Assembly (NCBI GenBank): GCA_003194525.1
Contig: NBIV01000415.1
Coordinates: 1 to 34,116, forward strand
Origin: Gracilariopsis chorda
Lineage: Eukaryota; Rhodophyta; Florideophyceae; Gracilariales; Gracilariaceae
Direction of reading: 5' to 3'
DNA: 34,116 nt
A program made the translations under genes and the position numbers. This document shows, one piece after another, positions 1 through 10,655 of this stretch; within the stretch, counting starts at the first letter, position 1; each line of letters starts with the position of its first letter. Below the pieces are notes generated by a model. It saw nothing but the letters and a program-made list of their open reading frames with translations, was not told the DNA's origin and searched no databases.

Positions 1-2582
1 CAATGTTGAGGGAGCACGATCACGACTCCCTATGCCTCTTCTCCCTCGGCTACGCTCAACCGTTTGCACAAAGATGGCGCCAAATGGCAATTATGATATT
101 TACGTTGTGCTGACTTGGCGGCCGGAGAGAGCAGGGATAGAGGGAATGCTCTAACTCTGCGGATCTACTGGTTGAAATCCAAAATAGGGCGTATTATTGG
201 CTACAGTAAGATCTGAAGTGGCACGGGCACTCGCGCAGCTCGCCGTGGCACGTGCCCGCTGACTCTCTCTTTTCATTGGTGCAAATGCGCGCTGACTCGC
301 CTACACTATCTACGTCGTGTAGTTTAGCCCTTTCCCTAGTTTGTTTTGCTTATTTCACTGCTTTGCACAGCGTTTTATCATCACCACCATCGTACACGAT
401 CACAGGTTTCCCCCGTTCTTAGCACCGCACTAAGCATACCTTCATCCTCGTCGCCACCACGTTCCAAAGGGCTCGCTCACCGAAGCGCCACCGCTGCAAA
501 CCTCTCAGCGCGATCCGATTCACTTCACCGAGTGAGGTCCATTCTGAATCGCGACCCGTCAGCATAACCTTTCAAACAATGCCTCAGACCATACTCCATA
601 CGTGAAACATTCTGCACTCGAATCGTTCATACAGAGTTTGATGTGCGTTTAACTGAAATTAAGTCCTTGTGCGGGGAACAATATTGGTGTGATTCTCAGT
701 CCCCCGATCGAACCAATCGTGCCCGAGTTCATTGCAACCACTGGCAAAGATCGTGGTAACCGTGTATTGACTATCTTCTTCAAATGCTCATCCGAAACCG
801 GTTGCATCTCTCTAAGAACCCTACAGTCAGCAAGTCAGAAAATGTATTAGAGAAGAATAGTGATGAACACACAAGAAAACTGACGTCAAGAAAGGTTTCC
901 AGCCTGTAGAAAGCCTGCGACGATCTCAAAGCTGCGTGAGTGCAAGTGGTGCATTGCGTTGTAATGAAATGTTCATGTGCTCAGAAAGCGGCAATTCTCC
1001 AATAAGGTGAAGCAATTTCTGGAGGTTTTCCTCGCACCGTACCAACCAAGACGTTCTCAAACCATGCTCATATATTGTTTCGTTTGTCCCGAAAAAATAT
1101 CAGAACCAAATAGTGAAACCAGTACGCCCCTCCCTTCAGAAAGTAGGCTGGGCATCCCAAGTATTGGAATGCGTCGATGTTTTCTATCAGATGAGTCTAA
1201 GAGCAAGCCAAAAGAGGTAAAACTTGTCCAAAATCCCTTGTGCAAATACGTTACTCTAAATAAAGTTCGATGAAGCTAGGATTCCGCGGCCTGATAGGCA
1301 TTGGAACTGCTCATGAAGGCACGTTGTTATCTTTTTATTGGTAGTATTACATTGGAAAACGTAGCTCATCTCTACTGTTGGCTAAAGTTACCATTATTCC
1401 GCTCACGTGCTGCCGCCAAAAACGCTTCGAACCAAAATGGTTTCTGAACCACACTTTCGGGAAAGTTGGCTCATTGCCGACAGGTTTCTTTCGCCTAGAG
1501 AAAGCAATATCTTCCTCATCAATGTCGAGACGCAGAAGAGTGTCCAGGGAGCAGTTTCTCGTCCACCCAGCGCGACAGTTGCTTGTAGCACAGTCCGGCC
1601 GCAGTATATAACGAAACGAAGTCGTTGGATAGGAGCAATGTGAACTGGGTAAATAGTCTGTACGGTGGGAGGGCGGTAAAGTTGAATAAGTTCCGCCCAA
1701 AAAGTAGGAAAGAGAAATACATTCCACAACAGAACACGGGAACGACTTTGAGTGGGCATTGATTAGTTAGATTCTATCCGGAAGGGAGCCATTATATGAT
1801 CTTCAGTCAACGCAAGGAACGACCAGCAATGGCATTTGTTATGGTTGGCAGCTGGTAGGTCCCAGTCTGTCTGGCAAGTATGTGAAATCAAATCAAATAT
1901 CGAATGGCCGGAGAGAGACGTACAGAACCTCTCGAACAAGTAAGATACACATAATAATTTGTGCAGGCCACCCAAGTCTCGCTAAGGGTGTGAGAGCATG
2001 AGCCTACGGACATCGCTCCAATAAAATACCTTCTCTGATTCGTCCATGTTCTGTCACGAAGGTGGAAATATGTAGAGCTCATCGCCATCAATCGCCTGTG
2101 TCAATTCAAATGAAACTCCTGAGCGGTCACCCTTAATCCAATCAATACCTGCATTCATTTCCCACTTTGCTTCAGCCATTCCTTTTCACTATTCCGTTTT
2201 GTATGTTCTGACGTTGAGAAAATGTCAGATTTGATGAGCCGCCCTAAGTAAGATTCGAGAACTGGAAGCATTCGGAGGAAAAAATGATAGTACTAGAACG
2301 GACAACAATACAAATGCGTTCTTATTACGCCGGATGAGGCTGCTCGGATCTGGAAAGAATGAAGTGAGAAGGAAGATTTGACTGGTGTGCGGGAGATATG
2401 AGTTGTTAACGGTACGATCACTGCATACTTTCAGTTTTTCTTCACGAGAGATGCGGGCATAGAAAGCGAGAGGGAAGAATTAGAGAATCCGTTTGAGCCA
2501 CATGCGCCGATGAATTCTTTTTGCAGGGATATGAATTCTGGTCAAGAGCAAGTCGAGGAGCAGTGCAGTTGGACGACGGAGT
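1..2582. other. Anonymous sequence, no gene recognised
   Basis: I see no supported gene in this stretch. The open frames are short (under about 130 codons), overlap on both strands and match no family I recognise. The only local structure noted is an imperfect inverted repeat near 220-262, where a CGGGCAC-type arm faces a GTGCCCG-type arm. The right edge is the copia-1 LTR. Confidence 0.5.
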
Positions 2583-2874
2583 TGTTTCTACTTCGGTCGG
2601 ATGACTCCTTCTCCTTGAAGTGGAGTCTTTTCCAAGCCTTTATAGATATGGCATCTGTGCAAAACCCTGCCAAAATCATAGACGCCTTTGGTACGCTTGT
2701 GGTTGCTCTGCAGGGAACCACAGGATTCAGAATCTACTATACTGCTGAGGTCAGCACTAATGAGACTAATTACTGCTTACCTCACAACATTACATATCAC
2801 GTAATGTATCTAACGTAAGATACATATGTGAGACTTACGTGCCTCATGTCACAACACGATTCCCATTACATCAC
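2583..2874 (-). repeat. Copia-1 LTR, outer copy (A)
   Basis: This is an LTR of copia-1 read on the minus strand, plus about 19 nt of adjoining internal sequence (roughly 2856-2874). It begins TGTTTCTACTTCGG on the plus strand and probably ends in CA near 2855. It is repeated almost immediately at 2875-3120. It also aligns by eye with the 5' LTR of copia-2 (21161-21408): both share a GTGGTTCCCTG block, a GATTTT..CAGGGTTTT block and a GCCATAT block in the same order. That match identifies it as a long terminal repeat of one copia family. Boundaries are good to about 10 nt. Confidence 0.7.
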
Positions 2875-3120
2875 TGTTCTAACTTCGGTCGGATGACTCT
2901 TCTCCTTGAAGTGGAGTCTTTTCCAAGCCTTATAGATATGGCATCTGTGCAAAACCCTGCCAAAATCATAGACGCCTTGGTACGCTTGTGTTGCTCTGCA
3001 GGAACCACAGGATTCAGAATCTACTATACTGCTGAGTCACACTAATGAGACTAATTACTGCTACCCACAACATTAACATATCACAATGACTAACGAGATA
3101 CATGTGAACTTACGCCTCAT
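2875..3120 (-). repeat. Copia-1 3' LTR, inner copy (B)
   Basis: This is a second copy of the LTR, directly joined to the copia-1 internal region. It follows copy A base for base over long runs (for example the block containing GATATGGCATCTGTGC). The clear differences are single bases missing from B, often from doubled letters. Just inside it, on the minus strand, lies a purine-rich run (GGGAGGGATGATG) that could be the polypurine tract. The unit is therefore LTR plus a few internal bases, tandemly duplicated. It may be a real duplication or an assembly fault. Confidence 0.7.
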
Positions 3121-4775
3121 TCACACACGCCCATACATCATCCCTCCCATGCCATGAGCACCATCACAAAGTCCAAGCAAGTGTCTGAACTTGATGTGCC
3201 TTTGCTTCGGAAGTGGCTTCGTAAGTACGTCAGCAATCATGTGTTCCGTTGGGCAACGTACTACTTTCATCATTCCAGACTCAACTCCTTGACGAACAAA
3301 ATGATAGCGTAAATCAACATGTTTTTGCGCGCCTGCTTCCAACTGCCCATTCCAGTACCCCAGTATTGTCTTCGTATACTGTAGTTGGATTCAAGGTTGG
3401 TCTTATCTGTAGCTCGCTCAATAAATTACGAACCCACTTGACAATTTTGAAACATTCAGAAACTGCAATGTATTCTGATTCAGTTGTGGAAGTCGCCACG
3501 CAAGATTGTTTCAAAGTTTTCCACTCAACCATGGTCCCCAACAAGAAGAGACAAAAACCACTTGTCGACTTTCTATCAACGTCATCACCAGCCCAATCTG
3601 CATCTGCGTAGGCATACAAGGTGCTTGAGCTATCTCCATCCTTCGCCAATATCTTCAGTCCAAGATTTCTAGTACCGTTGAGGTAACGTAGAATTCTTTT
3701 CACGGCATTCCAATGAGCAACTGTAGGATTGGCTTGGGCTCGGGATAGTATATTAACTGCATGGCAGATGTCCGGCCTCGTGCGTGTAGACAGATACAAC
3801 AGAGACCCAATAGCTTCCTGAAAGGTACTTTGACGCTCAAAAGGCTCTGCTTTCAATAACTTTGATGCCTTGTACGCAGTACTCATCGGAGTTGCAACAG
3901 GTTTCGAATGTGCCATCTGGAAGCGGTGTAGTATCTTCTCGATGCATGGTTGCTGGTGCAAAAGCATTCCGTTTGGATTCTGTTGCATGTACACACCTAA
4001 AAAGCTGTCTGATCTTGCGCATTCTTTCATATCAAATTCAGAGGCGAGTAATTGCTTCATCTCTCCGATTGTCTCAGCATCGTCGCTCATTAACAAGAGG
4101 TCGTCAACATAAAGTAGAATCCAGAGTCTGTGACCATCCTTGCGCATGTGAAAGAAGCATTGGTCGGTCAGGCACTGTTTGAGACCTAGCGCTAATAGTC
4201 GTTTTGTGAACAATCGACTCCATATAGCGTTAGGTTGCTTCAAACCGTAAATAGAACGGTTCAATTTCAGTACTTGGCCTTCATTTATGCCAATATCCAG
4301 CCCTTTCGGGGGTTGCATGTAGACAGGTGAGTCTTGATCTATGTGTCCATACAGAAAGGCAACACTTCACATCAAGCTGGTGAATCTCAAGTCCAAGGCT
4401 GCACGCCAACGTCAAGGCTACTCGGACTGTTCCACAGTCAGCTACCGGCAAGTAGACATGTGGTACATGGCCTTGTTGGCACCCTTTAGCAACCAATCTC
4501 GCTTTGTACCTTGAGACTGAACCATCGCTGCTCTGCTTCGTAGCAAACACAAACTTAGACCCAAGGACGTTCACTTCTGGTGGTTTGTCTACTACAGTCC
4601 AGGTCTGCATCGATCTCAAGGACGAAAGCTCATCCTGAATGGTCTGTTCCCAGTTTTTCCAGTTATCCAACTGCCTTGCCTCATATAGATCTCTTGGGAT
4701 GGGAACTGCATTGTCCTCTTTTGTGACAAGGGTACTGTGATTTGTGTCAGAGAACCGAGAGGGAGGTTGACGGTT
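3121..4775 (-). pseudogene. Copia-1 pol fragment: reverse transcriptase and RNase H
   Basis: This is the C-terminal half of a Ty1/copia polyprotein, which copies element RNA into DNA. Reading leftwards it starts near RQPPSRF (about 4770), the region just before the RT in copia elements. Next come the RT start (YKARLVAKG, about 4500), SIYGLKQ, the catalytic YVDD (about 4110) and the RNase H domain (YADADWAGD, then TTESEY). It ends at ADVLTKPLP and a stop near 3121, next to the LTR. It is broken by a frameshift near 4320 (after QLDVKC) and another near 3330 (after DNTGVLEWA). Gag, protease and integrase are missing, so the copy is truncated at its 5' side beside the telomere-like tract. The family assignment is firm; the copy is dead. 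Confidence 0.93.
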
Positions 4776-4818
4776 TGCGTTCAGGGTATCGCCGCACAGG
4801 GTAATGGGTAAGAAAAAA

Positions 4819-4847
4819 TCCCCTAAAAACCCCTAAAAACCCTAAAC
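4819..4847. repeat. Short telomere-like tract
   Basis: Three imperfect units of the form CCCTAAA(AA) lie in tandem (TCCCCTAAAAA, CCCCTAAAAA, CCCTAAAC). They resemble the plant-type telomere unit TTTAGGG, or algal TTTTAGGG, read from the other strand. The tract sits between the truncated 5' edge of copia-1 and the LINE region. With only three degenerate units, chance origin is possible. A break repaired with telomeric DNA would also fit. Confidence 0.4.
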
Positions 4848-4916
4848 GAACGAAACCTGTTTTCCGTTTCCGATGTACATAATGACACGGCGATCGGCCT
4901 GATGTTGAAGGATGGC

Positions 4917-4967
4917 TATCTTCCATTGAATTCACTGAGCAGTGCTCAGTGAAGCCAATGGAAGATA
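4917..4967. repeat. 51-nt near-perfect palindrome
   Basis: The outer arms TATCTTCCATTG and CAATGGAAGATA pair over 12 bp. The inner arms TTCACTGAGCA and TGCTCAGTGAA pair over 11 bp. A two-base mismatch separates the two stems and the centre is a single base. The structure lies between the telomere-like tract and the LINE 3' end. It could be a tiny foldback element or a scar of hairpin-mediated repair. Confidence 0.8.
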
Positions 4968-5049
4968 CCTGAGGAGGAGCTTTCGGCGTAAAGTCATCTG
5001 ATGAAGGTAACGCTCACCCTCGGGAGACGGAGAGCAATGGTACGTGAAC

Positions 5050-6096
5050 TCATGTAGACTGCTCAACTGCGCGCCGTAGAACGCGCTGTGATTGGCTAAT
5101 CTTAGCACGGACGCCGACGCGTGACGCACGCGATCGCTGTACACGTAGAGCGGGGCTCAGTCTTTCTGTTCGTTCGACAAGAGCACTTCCACTCATTTCA
5201 CGAAGTCCAAACCCAACCTTCCCCCCCCCGGGTAGCATATAATTGGCTGGCTTCTTCTTCTTCTTTACTGTGGGTCCTGGATGTCTGATTAAAACGTAAG
5301 GGTAGAACATATCTAGCTGACGATACCTTTCTCTCCTCAGGAAACCAAGGAATTTCTGCGACCACTGTCCACTAATATCCTTGGCCCACTTTCCCCTTCG
5401 CTTGCGCAAACTCGGAAAGTGTTCTCTCCTGGCGTGTTTAGTCAACTGACATCGGAGCACGTAGTGTTCAACATCCTTCTTTTCCCTGCGCGGATAGTCA
5501 CACATACAGCGTTTCTTCTCGCGGTATGTCGCTATCGGATGTAGATTTGACACGAGCCCCGTAAAGAATAGTGCTAATAACACCTCTGCTGTTCTTGCTT
5601 CCGCGTCGGACTTCATAAAATCAGCACATTGTCGTTAAAGGCCATGAGTATGTGCAGTCTTCTGTATGCGTGCTTTCGCAATCAAGAAGTCTATTGGCAC
5701 TGCTACTTGAGATGTCAGTAGCAGCTCCAAGCCTGACTTTGCCAGGTTGTCCACTCGCTCGTTATGATCTATTCCAATATGTGCCGGTATCCAGATGATA
5801 TGAATGGGATGTGTGCTATCAATCTCGCCTACGAGAGAAGTGAGCTGTTGAGCGCTAAAACAATGTCGTCGGACAGACTTTTGAAGAGCGAGAACTGGAC
5901 TCAGCGAGTCCGAAAAACGAACTGGGCCTGATATTTGCTCCCTAATACTGACCAATGCTGCTCGCATCGCATGAATGGCTGGCTTCAAATCCAAAAATAA
6001 ACTGCAGTGTTGGAGTCCTTCCTTGTGAACTAACTCCCACCGACGTGTTGCAACATCGATATGGTAGGAGTGTAAACTACAACTCTTGAATGCCAC
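5050..6096 (-). pseudogene. LINE ORF2 3' end: RNase H and C-terminal zinc-knuckle-like region
   Basis: This is the end of a non-LTR retrotransposon polyprotein of the I/Jockey type that carries an RNase H. The right part (5635-6096) has the RNase H core: a FSDSLSPVLALQKS block and a WIPAHIGIDHNERVDNLAKSG-like block, the usual 'WxPxHxGxxxNExxDxxAK' signature. The left part (5050-5616) has the C-terminal cysteine/histidine cluster CDYPRREKKDVEHYVLRC. Both parts are in the same frame and are separated only by one TAA at 5635-5637. The endonuclease and RT domains, and the first RNase H catalytic segment, are absent, which fits the 5' truncation typical of LINE insertions. A poly-Lys stretch (KKKKK) lies near 5265. 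The exact 3' end of the element is not clear. Confidence 0.85.
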
Positions 6097-6099
6097 AGT

Positions 6100-7225
6100 T
6101 TAGTACAGGGCCACTCAAGCACTGATGATGTAGCTGCAAAGCAGATATGTGCGACTCATATTGAGAGCGTTTGCCAAAAGTGGCGAGACAGCATAAGATA
6201 TTCCACGCGATAGCGGTTTGCTTCGCGGGAAACATCGCAAAGTAGCGAAAGGCGATCCGCAAAGGCAAACCCATTCACGGGAGACACCGCGAGTTGCCGG
6301 GGCGACCTGCAAAGAACCAAAACACACGCAAGTGCGCGGTGTGCTGTGAAGTTTGAAAGTCAAAACGCGGGAGCTCCGCGGGGCTGCGGCGGATATGGCG
6401 CAGTTTCATGTTCGGAGCGCGCCTGTCGCGAATCGGAGTACGAAGGTACCGCGCTTCAACTGGATTTGGAATGAGTTACGGGGAGGCGAGAGGGCTCAGC
6501 ACTCCATTTTTCAAAATCTCCTACAATTCGGAGCTTGTGAAATGAGTGGAGATTCTCTAACAGCCGCCTCGCCAGCGAAAGCGTATCACCCTCGCCTCCA
6601 CTGCCACCGCCGTTCTTCCATTGCCATCACTCGCCCTCTCTCCACAATGTGTACCGAACCACCGCCAACAACAACGCCCTCTCCGCCCGCACAGCCATCG
6701 CCCCGCTGGTCGGCGCTCTTATCGCTCGTTTCTTACCTCTCGACACCTATTTCTACCGAGGTCTAATAAGCTGTCATACAAAGAGCAGTTCTTAAGTTCT
6801 TATAAGTTGTCCGCCTTACTCCATATCTTCATTCATTCATGCGTTCTAAAACCCAGTGGATTTGCACTATGCCTGCAAAATTAACCGAGGTCAAGTTGTT
6901 TCATTCCTTGTTTACGATTGATCTTACGGTTTGATTGTCTGCCAAAAAAGAAGCCAGGATGTCCTTTGTTTGTATGCTTTTGTTTTGATTGCGCAGAATA
7001 AATAATAGTTATACACTGCTGGTCACTGTTTCATCGTCATTAGTAGACGATGAGCTGGAAGACATTGGCAATTGCGGAATGCGAATGGCTTTAGCGATGG
7101 GAGAAGGCTACGGCAATAGATTGCGGAATACGCCGGTAAGCGGTGGAATTGAGCTGGCTTGGATTGGGGCTGTTGGGCTTGGATTATCGCGCAATCACTG
7201 TGTTTGTTGCACGGTAGTCACCCAA
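6100..7225. other. Anonymous sequence, no gene recognised
   Basis: I see no recognisable gene here. The segment 6200-6430 is richer in G+C and CpG than its surroundings and contains some short inverted repeats, such as TCGC..GCGA near 6235. The segment 6590-6720 encodes only low-complexity Pro/Ser/Thr-rich peptides in either frame, and I do not call it as a gene. Confidence 0.4.
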
Positions 7226-7522
7226 TTAGGAGAATGGGTATGTAAGTTTTGGGATTTGGGAGCGGGAAAGGGGAGGCCGTCTAGCACATGAGCTGGAACC
7301 GCTAAACTGGCAGGTGATGTGCTGGGAACTGATGGTGGAGTGTTGTATGGGCTGTACACGGTTCATACAGTGCAACTGCACCACCACCGTCGGCTGGCCT
7401 TTGGCTTCTTGATGCCACTCCATTGCTTCCTCAGCGTTCACATGGCATGCGGCACCGTCGGGCGATGGGGGCCGCGCCGCCTTCGCGCCTCTCCCCTTCG
7501 TGGCTGCTTTCTTCACGCACAT
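7226..7522 (-). CDS. Weak hypothetical ORF, 98 aa
   Basis: From the ATG at 7522 this reads a basic start (MCVKKAATKGRGAKAARP) and then a mixed polar sequence with no domain I recognise. The upstream frame is open for another 42 codons, but without an ATG that improves the case. The run VKKAATKGRGAKAARP could be a nuclear-type basic tail. No transmembrane segment or cysteine cluster is evident. It may be a chance frame or a remnant of an unrecognised repeat. Confidence 0.2.
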   Translation of the reverse strand: MCVKKAATKGRGAKAARPPSPDGAACHVNAEEAMEWHQEAKGQPTVVVQLHCMNRVQPIQHSTISSQHITCQFSGSSSCARRPPLSRSQIPKLTYPFS

Positions 7523-10100
7523 GGCAATCCAAATGAATGAACTTAACTGGCGTTCATGAGATATCTCAAAGAAGCAGAGGCCTCGCGTATCTTCCTTTTG
7601 ACACATGTATCGAGCGCTAATTGTCGGCAAACAAAATTCCAATAACACTGACTAGATGAGCACAGTTCTCGACAAAAATCTGCAACTTCGTCACGTTAGC
7701 CGTAATCTGCTCCATGGCAGCATGTCGTAGCAATGATCAATCAATGAATCAGCGTTCATTCAAAAACTCCCATTCCAAATGCAGTTCGTGCTTGCTTTTG
7801 ACACCATTTGTACAAAAAGGACTGCTGACGTTTCATGTAGTAAGCTCTACGAGACTTGAATAAAGCAGTATACCAAGCATTTCGTACCCCATGCTCGGGA
7901 TGCGCGCCACATACCGTACGAGCTCTGGTCCCTCAGGATTAAGAGCATATCGCTCATTTGCTACATTGGCCACAGATGTTAGCGAACGAAAACATCCACA
8001 AAGTTGCGAACGCCATAAAGAGGATACAAGACAATCGAGAGGTTTGCCGATCCTGACAAACTTCTGGTTTTACCTGACCGAGCGACCTGTATCGAAAAAG
8101 AAAGATTTGTCACACGACGCCTTAAGAAGTGTCCTAGGTTTTTGAGTACCTTATAAGCGCATTTGATGGAGACCATCGGTTTGTTTTCGGGAGAAGGTCT
8201 ATCACGTGATACGACCGGCTTACGCTTTCATGGAGAGGCTTGCTTGTTGCCTCATTTCCTTCCGCAGCATGCTAGATCTAAGAAGAGTTGAATGGGTAAG
8301 AAGAGTTCAAAGACATACCGAGTATTGAAATAATGGGCGGTAATAGGAGCTTTGCTGCTGCTGCCAGGTGTGAATACCTCTAAGCGAATACTTCGACCAC
8401 AATAAAATAGCGTGGCTTCCTGAGAATCCATGTTATGCTACAACATAATGAAACTCTTGAAATTTGCGAAGCGCCAAGAAAGTTTGGTTTCACTAACGAT
8501 TGTTTTCCGATTTATTCTCTGAAGCTTAGCCTTCACTAGGTACTCTTGTACTGTGTTGCTATCTCCCAGCTTTGTTTCTCGTTCTTTAGTGATAGCGGAT
8601 GGTATGCTGTGCGCTTGGAAGAGTGAGATTGCGTTCAAGAAGCAACCGAAGAACAACTGCTCTCCTGATCTCATGGTACACGTTATTTTCATCCCGGTTC
8701 ATCAGAGGGATCGAGTGCTTGTTCATCGATGGCATGAGCCTCAAGAAGGATTTTTTGCCATTTCTGTGATTGTTGAGCGGCCACGAAGTTTTGAAGCGAA
8801 TACAAACGGATCAAGAAGCCAGAACGTATCTTTCATTATCTCGAAGAAAGCGGGTTTGAATCAGACGAAACTCATGACGACGGTACGGATGACATCTGTG
8901 CGGATATTGAGAGATCAAACTGAGGAAGATTCGTCGGAAAGAGGACGTCGGTAGCAACGGAATGGGATTGGTTCCATTACTAAAATGTACAAGAACAACG
9001 ATTCGAAAATGTACTTGATTGTACACCGATGATGACATCGGTTGTTTCTCAGTTGATTCTTAATATCACGAACGCATCTCGTGAGAGAAGGGGTCATGTT
9101 GAACAATCCAAGACTAAGAAAAGAGAATGGCACGAATGGAAATGAAGGGGGTGGTGCGAATGTGTGATGCGCCGTTTGTAGCTTGGAGGTAGTACACCGC
9201 AGCCGATCGGCTTGACGGCGGTGAGTTCAAGTCTCACCTTATACCAACGGTAGATAGCAGTGGAATCGATTCACAGGTGTGCGTCATCGGGCATAGAAAA
9301 CCAACCGGCTGATTACAAGTGGAAACGTTGTCATTCAAAACTCCGCCCTTAGTGCCAAGGCACTTCACCAAAACTGTGAAGCGGTTAACTGCGTCGCGAC
9401 ATACCCCTCAGAGTACGCGTTATTGGATCATTTAGTAATCTCTCATAGAACTACTGAACTACTCATGTTGTTTGGGTAGCTATGGGTTATCACCGAGATC
9501 GACGAGCGATGTGACGTCTTCCACTTCAATGAGAAACCGTATTGAAGCGATAGACGTCAAGAAGTACGAACAAGCTTCCACCAGATACTTGTAGCTAAGC
9601 CTATCCTGTTCTGGACATGGTAAATCAATCCAACCCACTTTGGGTGCCAATCTACCATTTTCTGATAGCCGCTCCTCGGACGGAGTCCAATCTAGAACCA
9701 CAGTATACCGCCGCGCAAACTCGTGTTTACGCATGTACTCTCTCGCCTTCAGTAAACACAGAGGCATAGAACCTCTCCGAAGCACACTGCTTCTTTCATC
9801 CCATTCATGCTACTGCCGTGGTGCTACCATACTATGCTCTTTATCTCATGATAGCACATACTATATAAATATAATGCAAGTTTTGGTCTTCAAGAAGGAA
9901 ATCATGTGGGTTCTTGCCTAGAAGCTGAGAGTAGATCGTAGGAACAAAGCGTCGTGAAGATATCAGCTAACCGGAGACAAAGCGCAGAAGTAAGTTCAGA
10001 TGTCTTTCAGTCTGTTAACGTGGCCAGCGTCTAGCAGTGCATCTGTTGGCATACAAAGCTATTACAATAGAAACAAACCGTGTACACCTTGCAGGTCTCG
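7523..10100. other. Anonymous sequence, no gene recognised
   Basis: No domain or conserved motif is recognisable on either strand. The longest open frame, near 8553-8954 on the plus strand, lacks an ATG start and shows no family signature. A tRNA-like pair of internal promoter boxes at 9179-9233 is listed separately. Confidence 0.4.
9179..9233 (+). other. tRNA-like A box and B box (possible SINE or tRNA relic)
   Basis: TAGCTTGGAGG at 9179-9189 resembles a Pol III A box, and GAGTTCAAGTC at 9223-9233 resembles a B box; the spacing between them is about 33 nt. The B box sits in a perfect T-arm-like hairpin: GGTGAG, a 7-nt loop TTCAAGT, then CTCACC. No matching acceptor stem can be formed from the flanks, so this is not an intact tRNA gene. 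A tRNA-derived SINE head or an old tRNA pseudogene is possible, and so is coincidence. Confidence 0.25.
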
Positions 10101-10107
10101 AAGCAGA

Positions 10108-10203
10108 GGGTACGAAGGTACCCCGATGGGACCCGGGATATACACCCACCGGCCCAGCATAGGCTTTTTCCACCCCCTCAGTTCCACGTAAGGGACGTGG
10201 AAC
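10108..10203. repeat. Small hairpin-rich island
   Basis: Several perfect inverted repeats are packed into about 100 bp. GGGTAC-gaag-GTACCC lies at 10108-10123, CCC-gat-GGG at about 10122-10130, and GTTCCACGT-aaggg-ACGTGGAAC (9-bp stem) at 10181-10203. Local G+C is higher than in the surroundings. The texture resembles gypsy-B, though I could not align the sequence with any part of it. It may be a remnant of a related element. Confidence 0.55.
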
Positions 10204-10655
10204 GCGCACAAAAGCGGTGATGTGCCGCGTCAGTCGCGTGAGAAAACGAAGCGCAAGTTTTTTTGTGAACAGCTCCTTGTCTTGTGCTGTTTATGCGATG
10301 AATTATCAAGTCAGCAGTTGGCCCTGAGACCATTAATCCCGCAACGTCCAGTGCAACAGGTTTCCTCCTACGTTACTTCAAATTCCTTTGCTGCTTACAT
10401 ACGCTTCGAAGCTGTACAAGTGTGCACTTGTACATCGACGAAAGTGGACGGCGGCCTTTCCCAATACTTGAGCATAGCCCACTATGTTGGGGTCGCTCTA
10501 GCCTTCCCCCATCATTCAGGTATCCTGTTCTTGGATTCTTGGCTCATCACAAACACTGGTGCTCTTGAATCACACTTGCGCCTCGAGGTTGATAAAAATT
10601 TCGTATACAACTCAGAGGCCCGCTTCACTACTCTGTCTTGGAGATCATACATAAC

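Noticed and set aside
346..567. Short plus-strand frame with a His run and Ser/Pro-rich sequence.
   Set aside because: It has no ATG at its start, is low in complexity and has no supporting context.
977..1759. Several overlapping frames of 60-130 codons on both strands.
   Set aside because: They overlap each other, share no family motif and look like chance frames.
9179..9240. Intact tRNA gene.
   Set aside because: The T-arm is good, but no 7-bp acceptor stem and no clean anticodon arm can be drawn.
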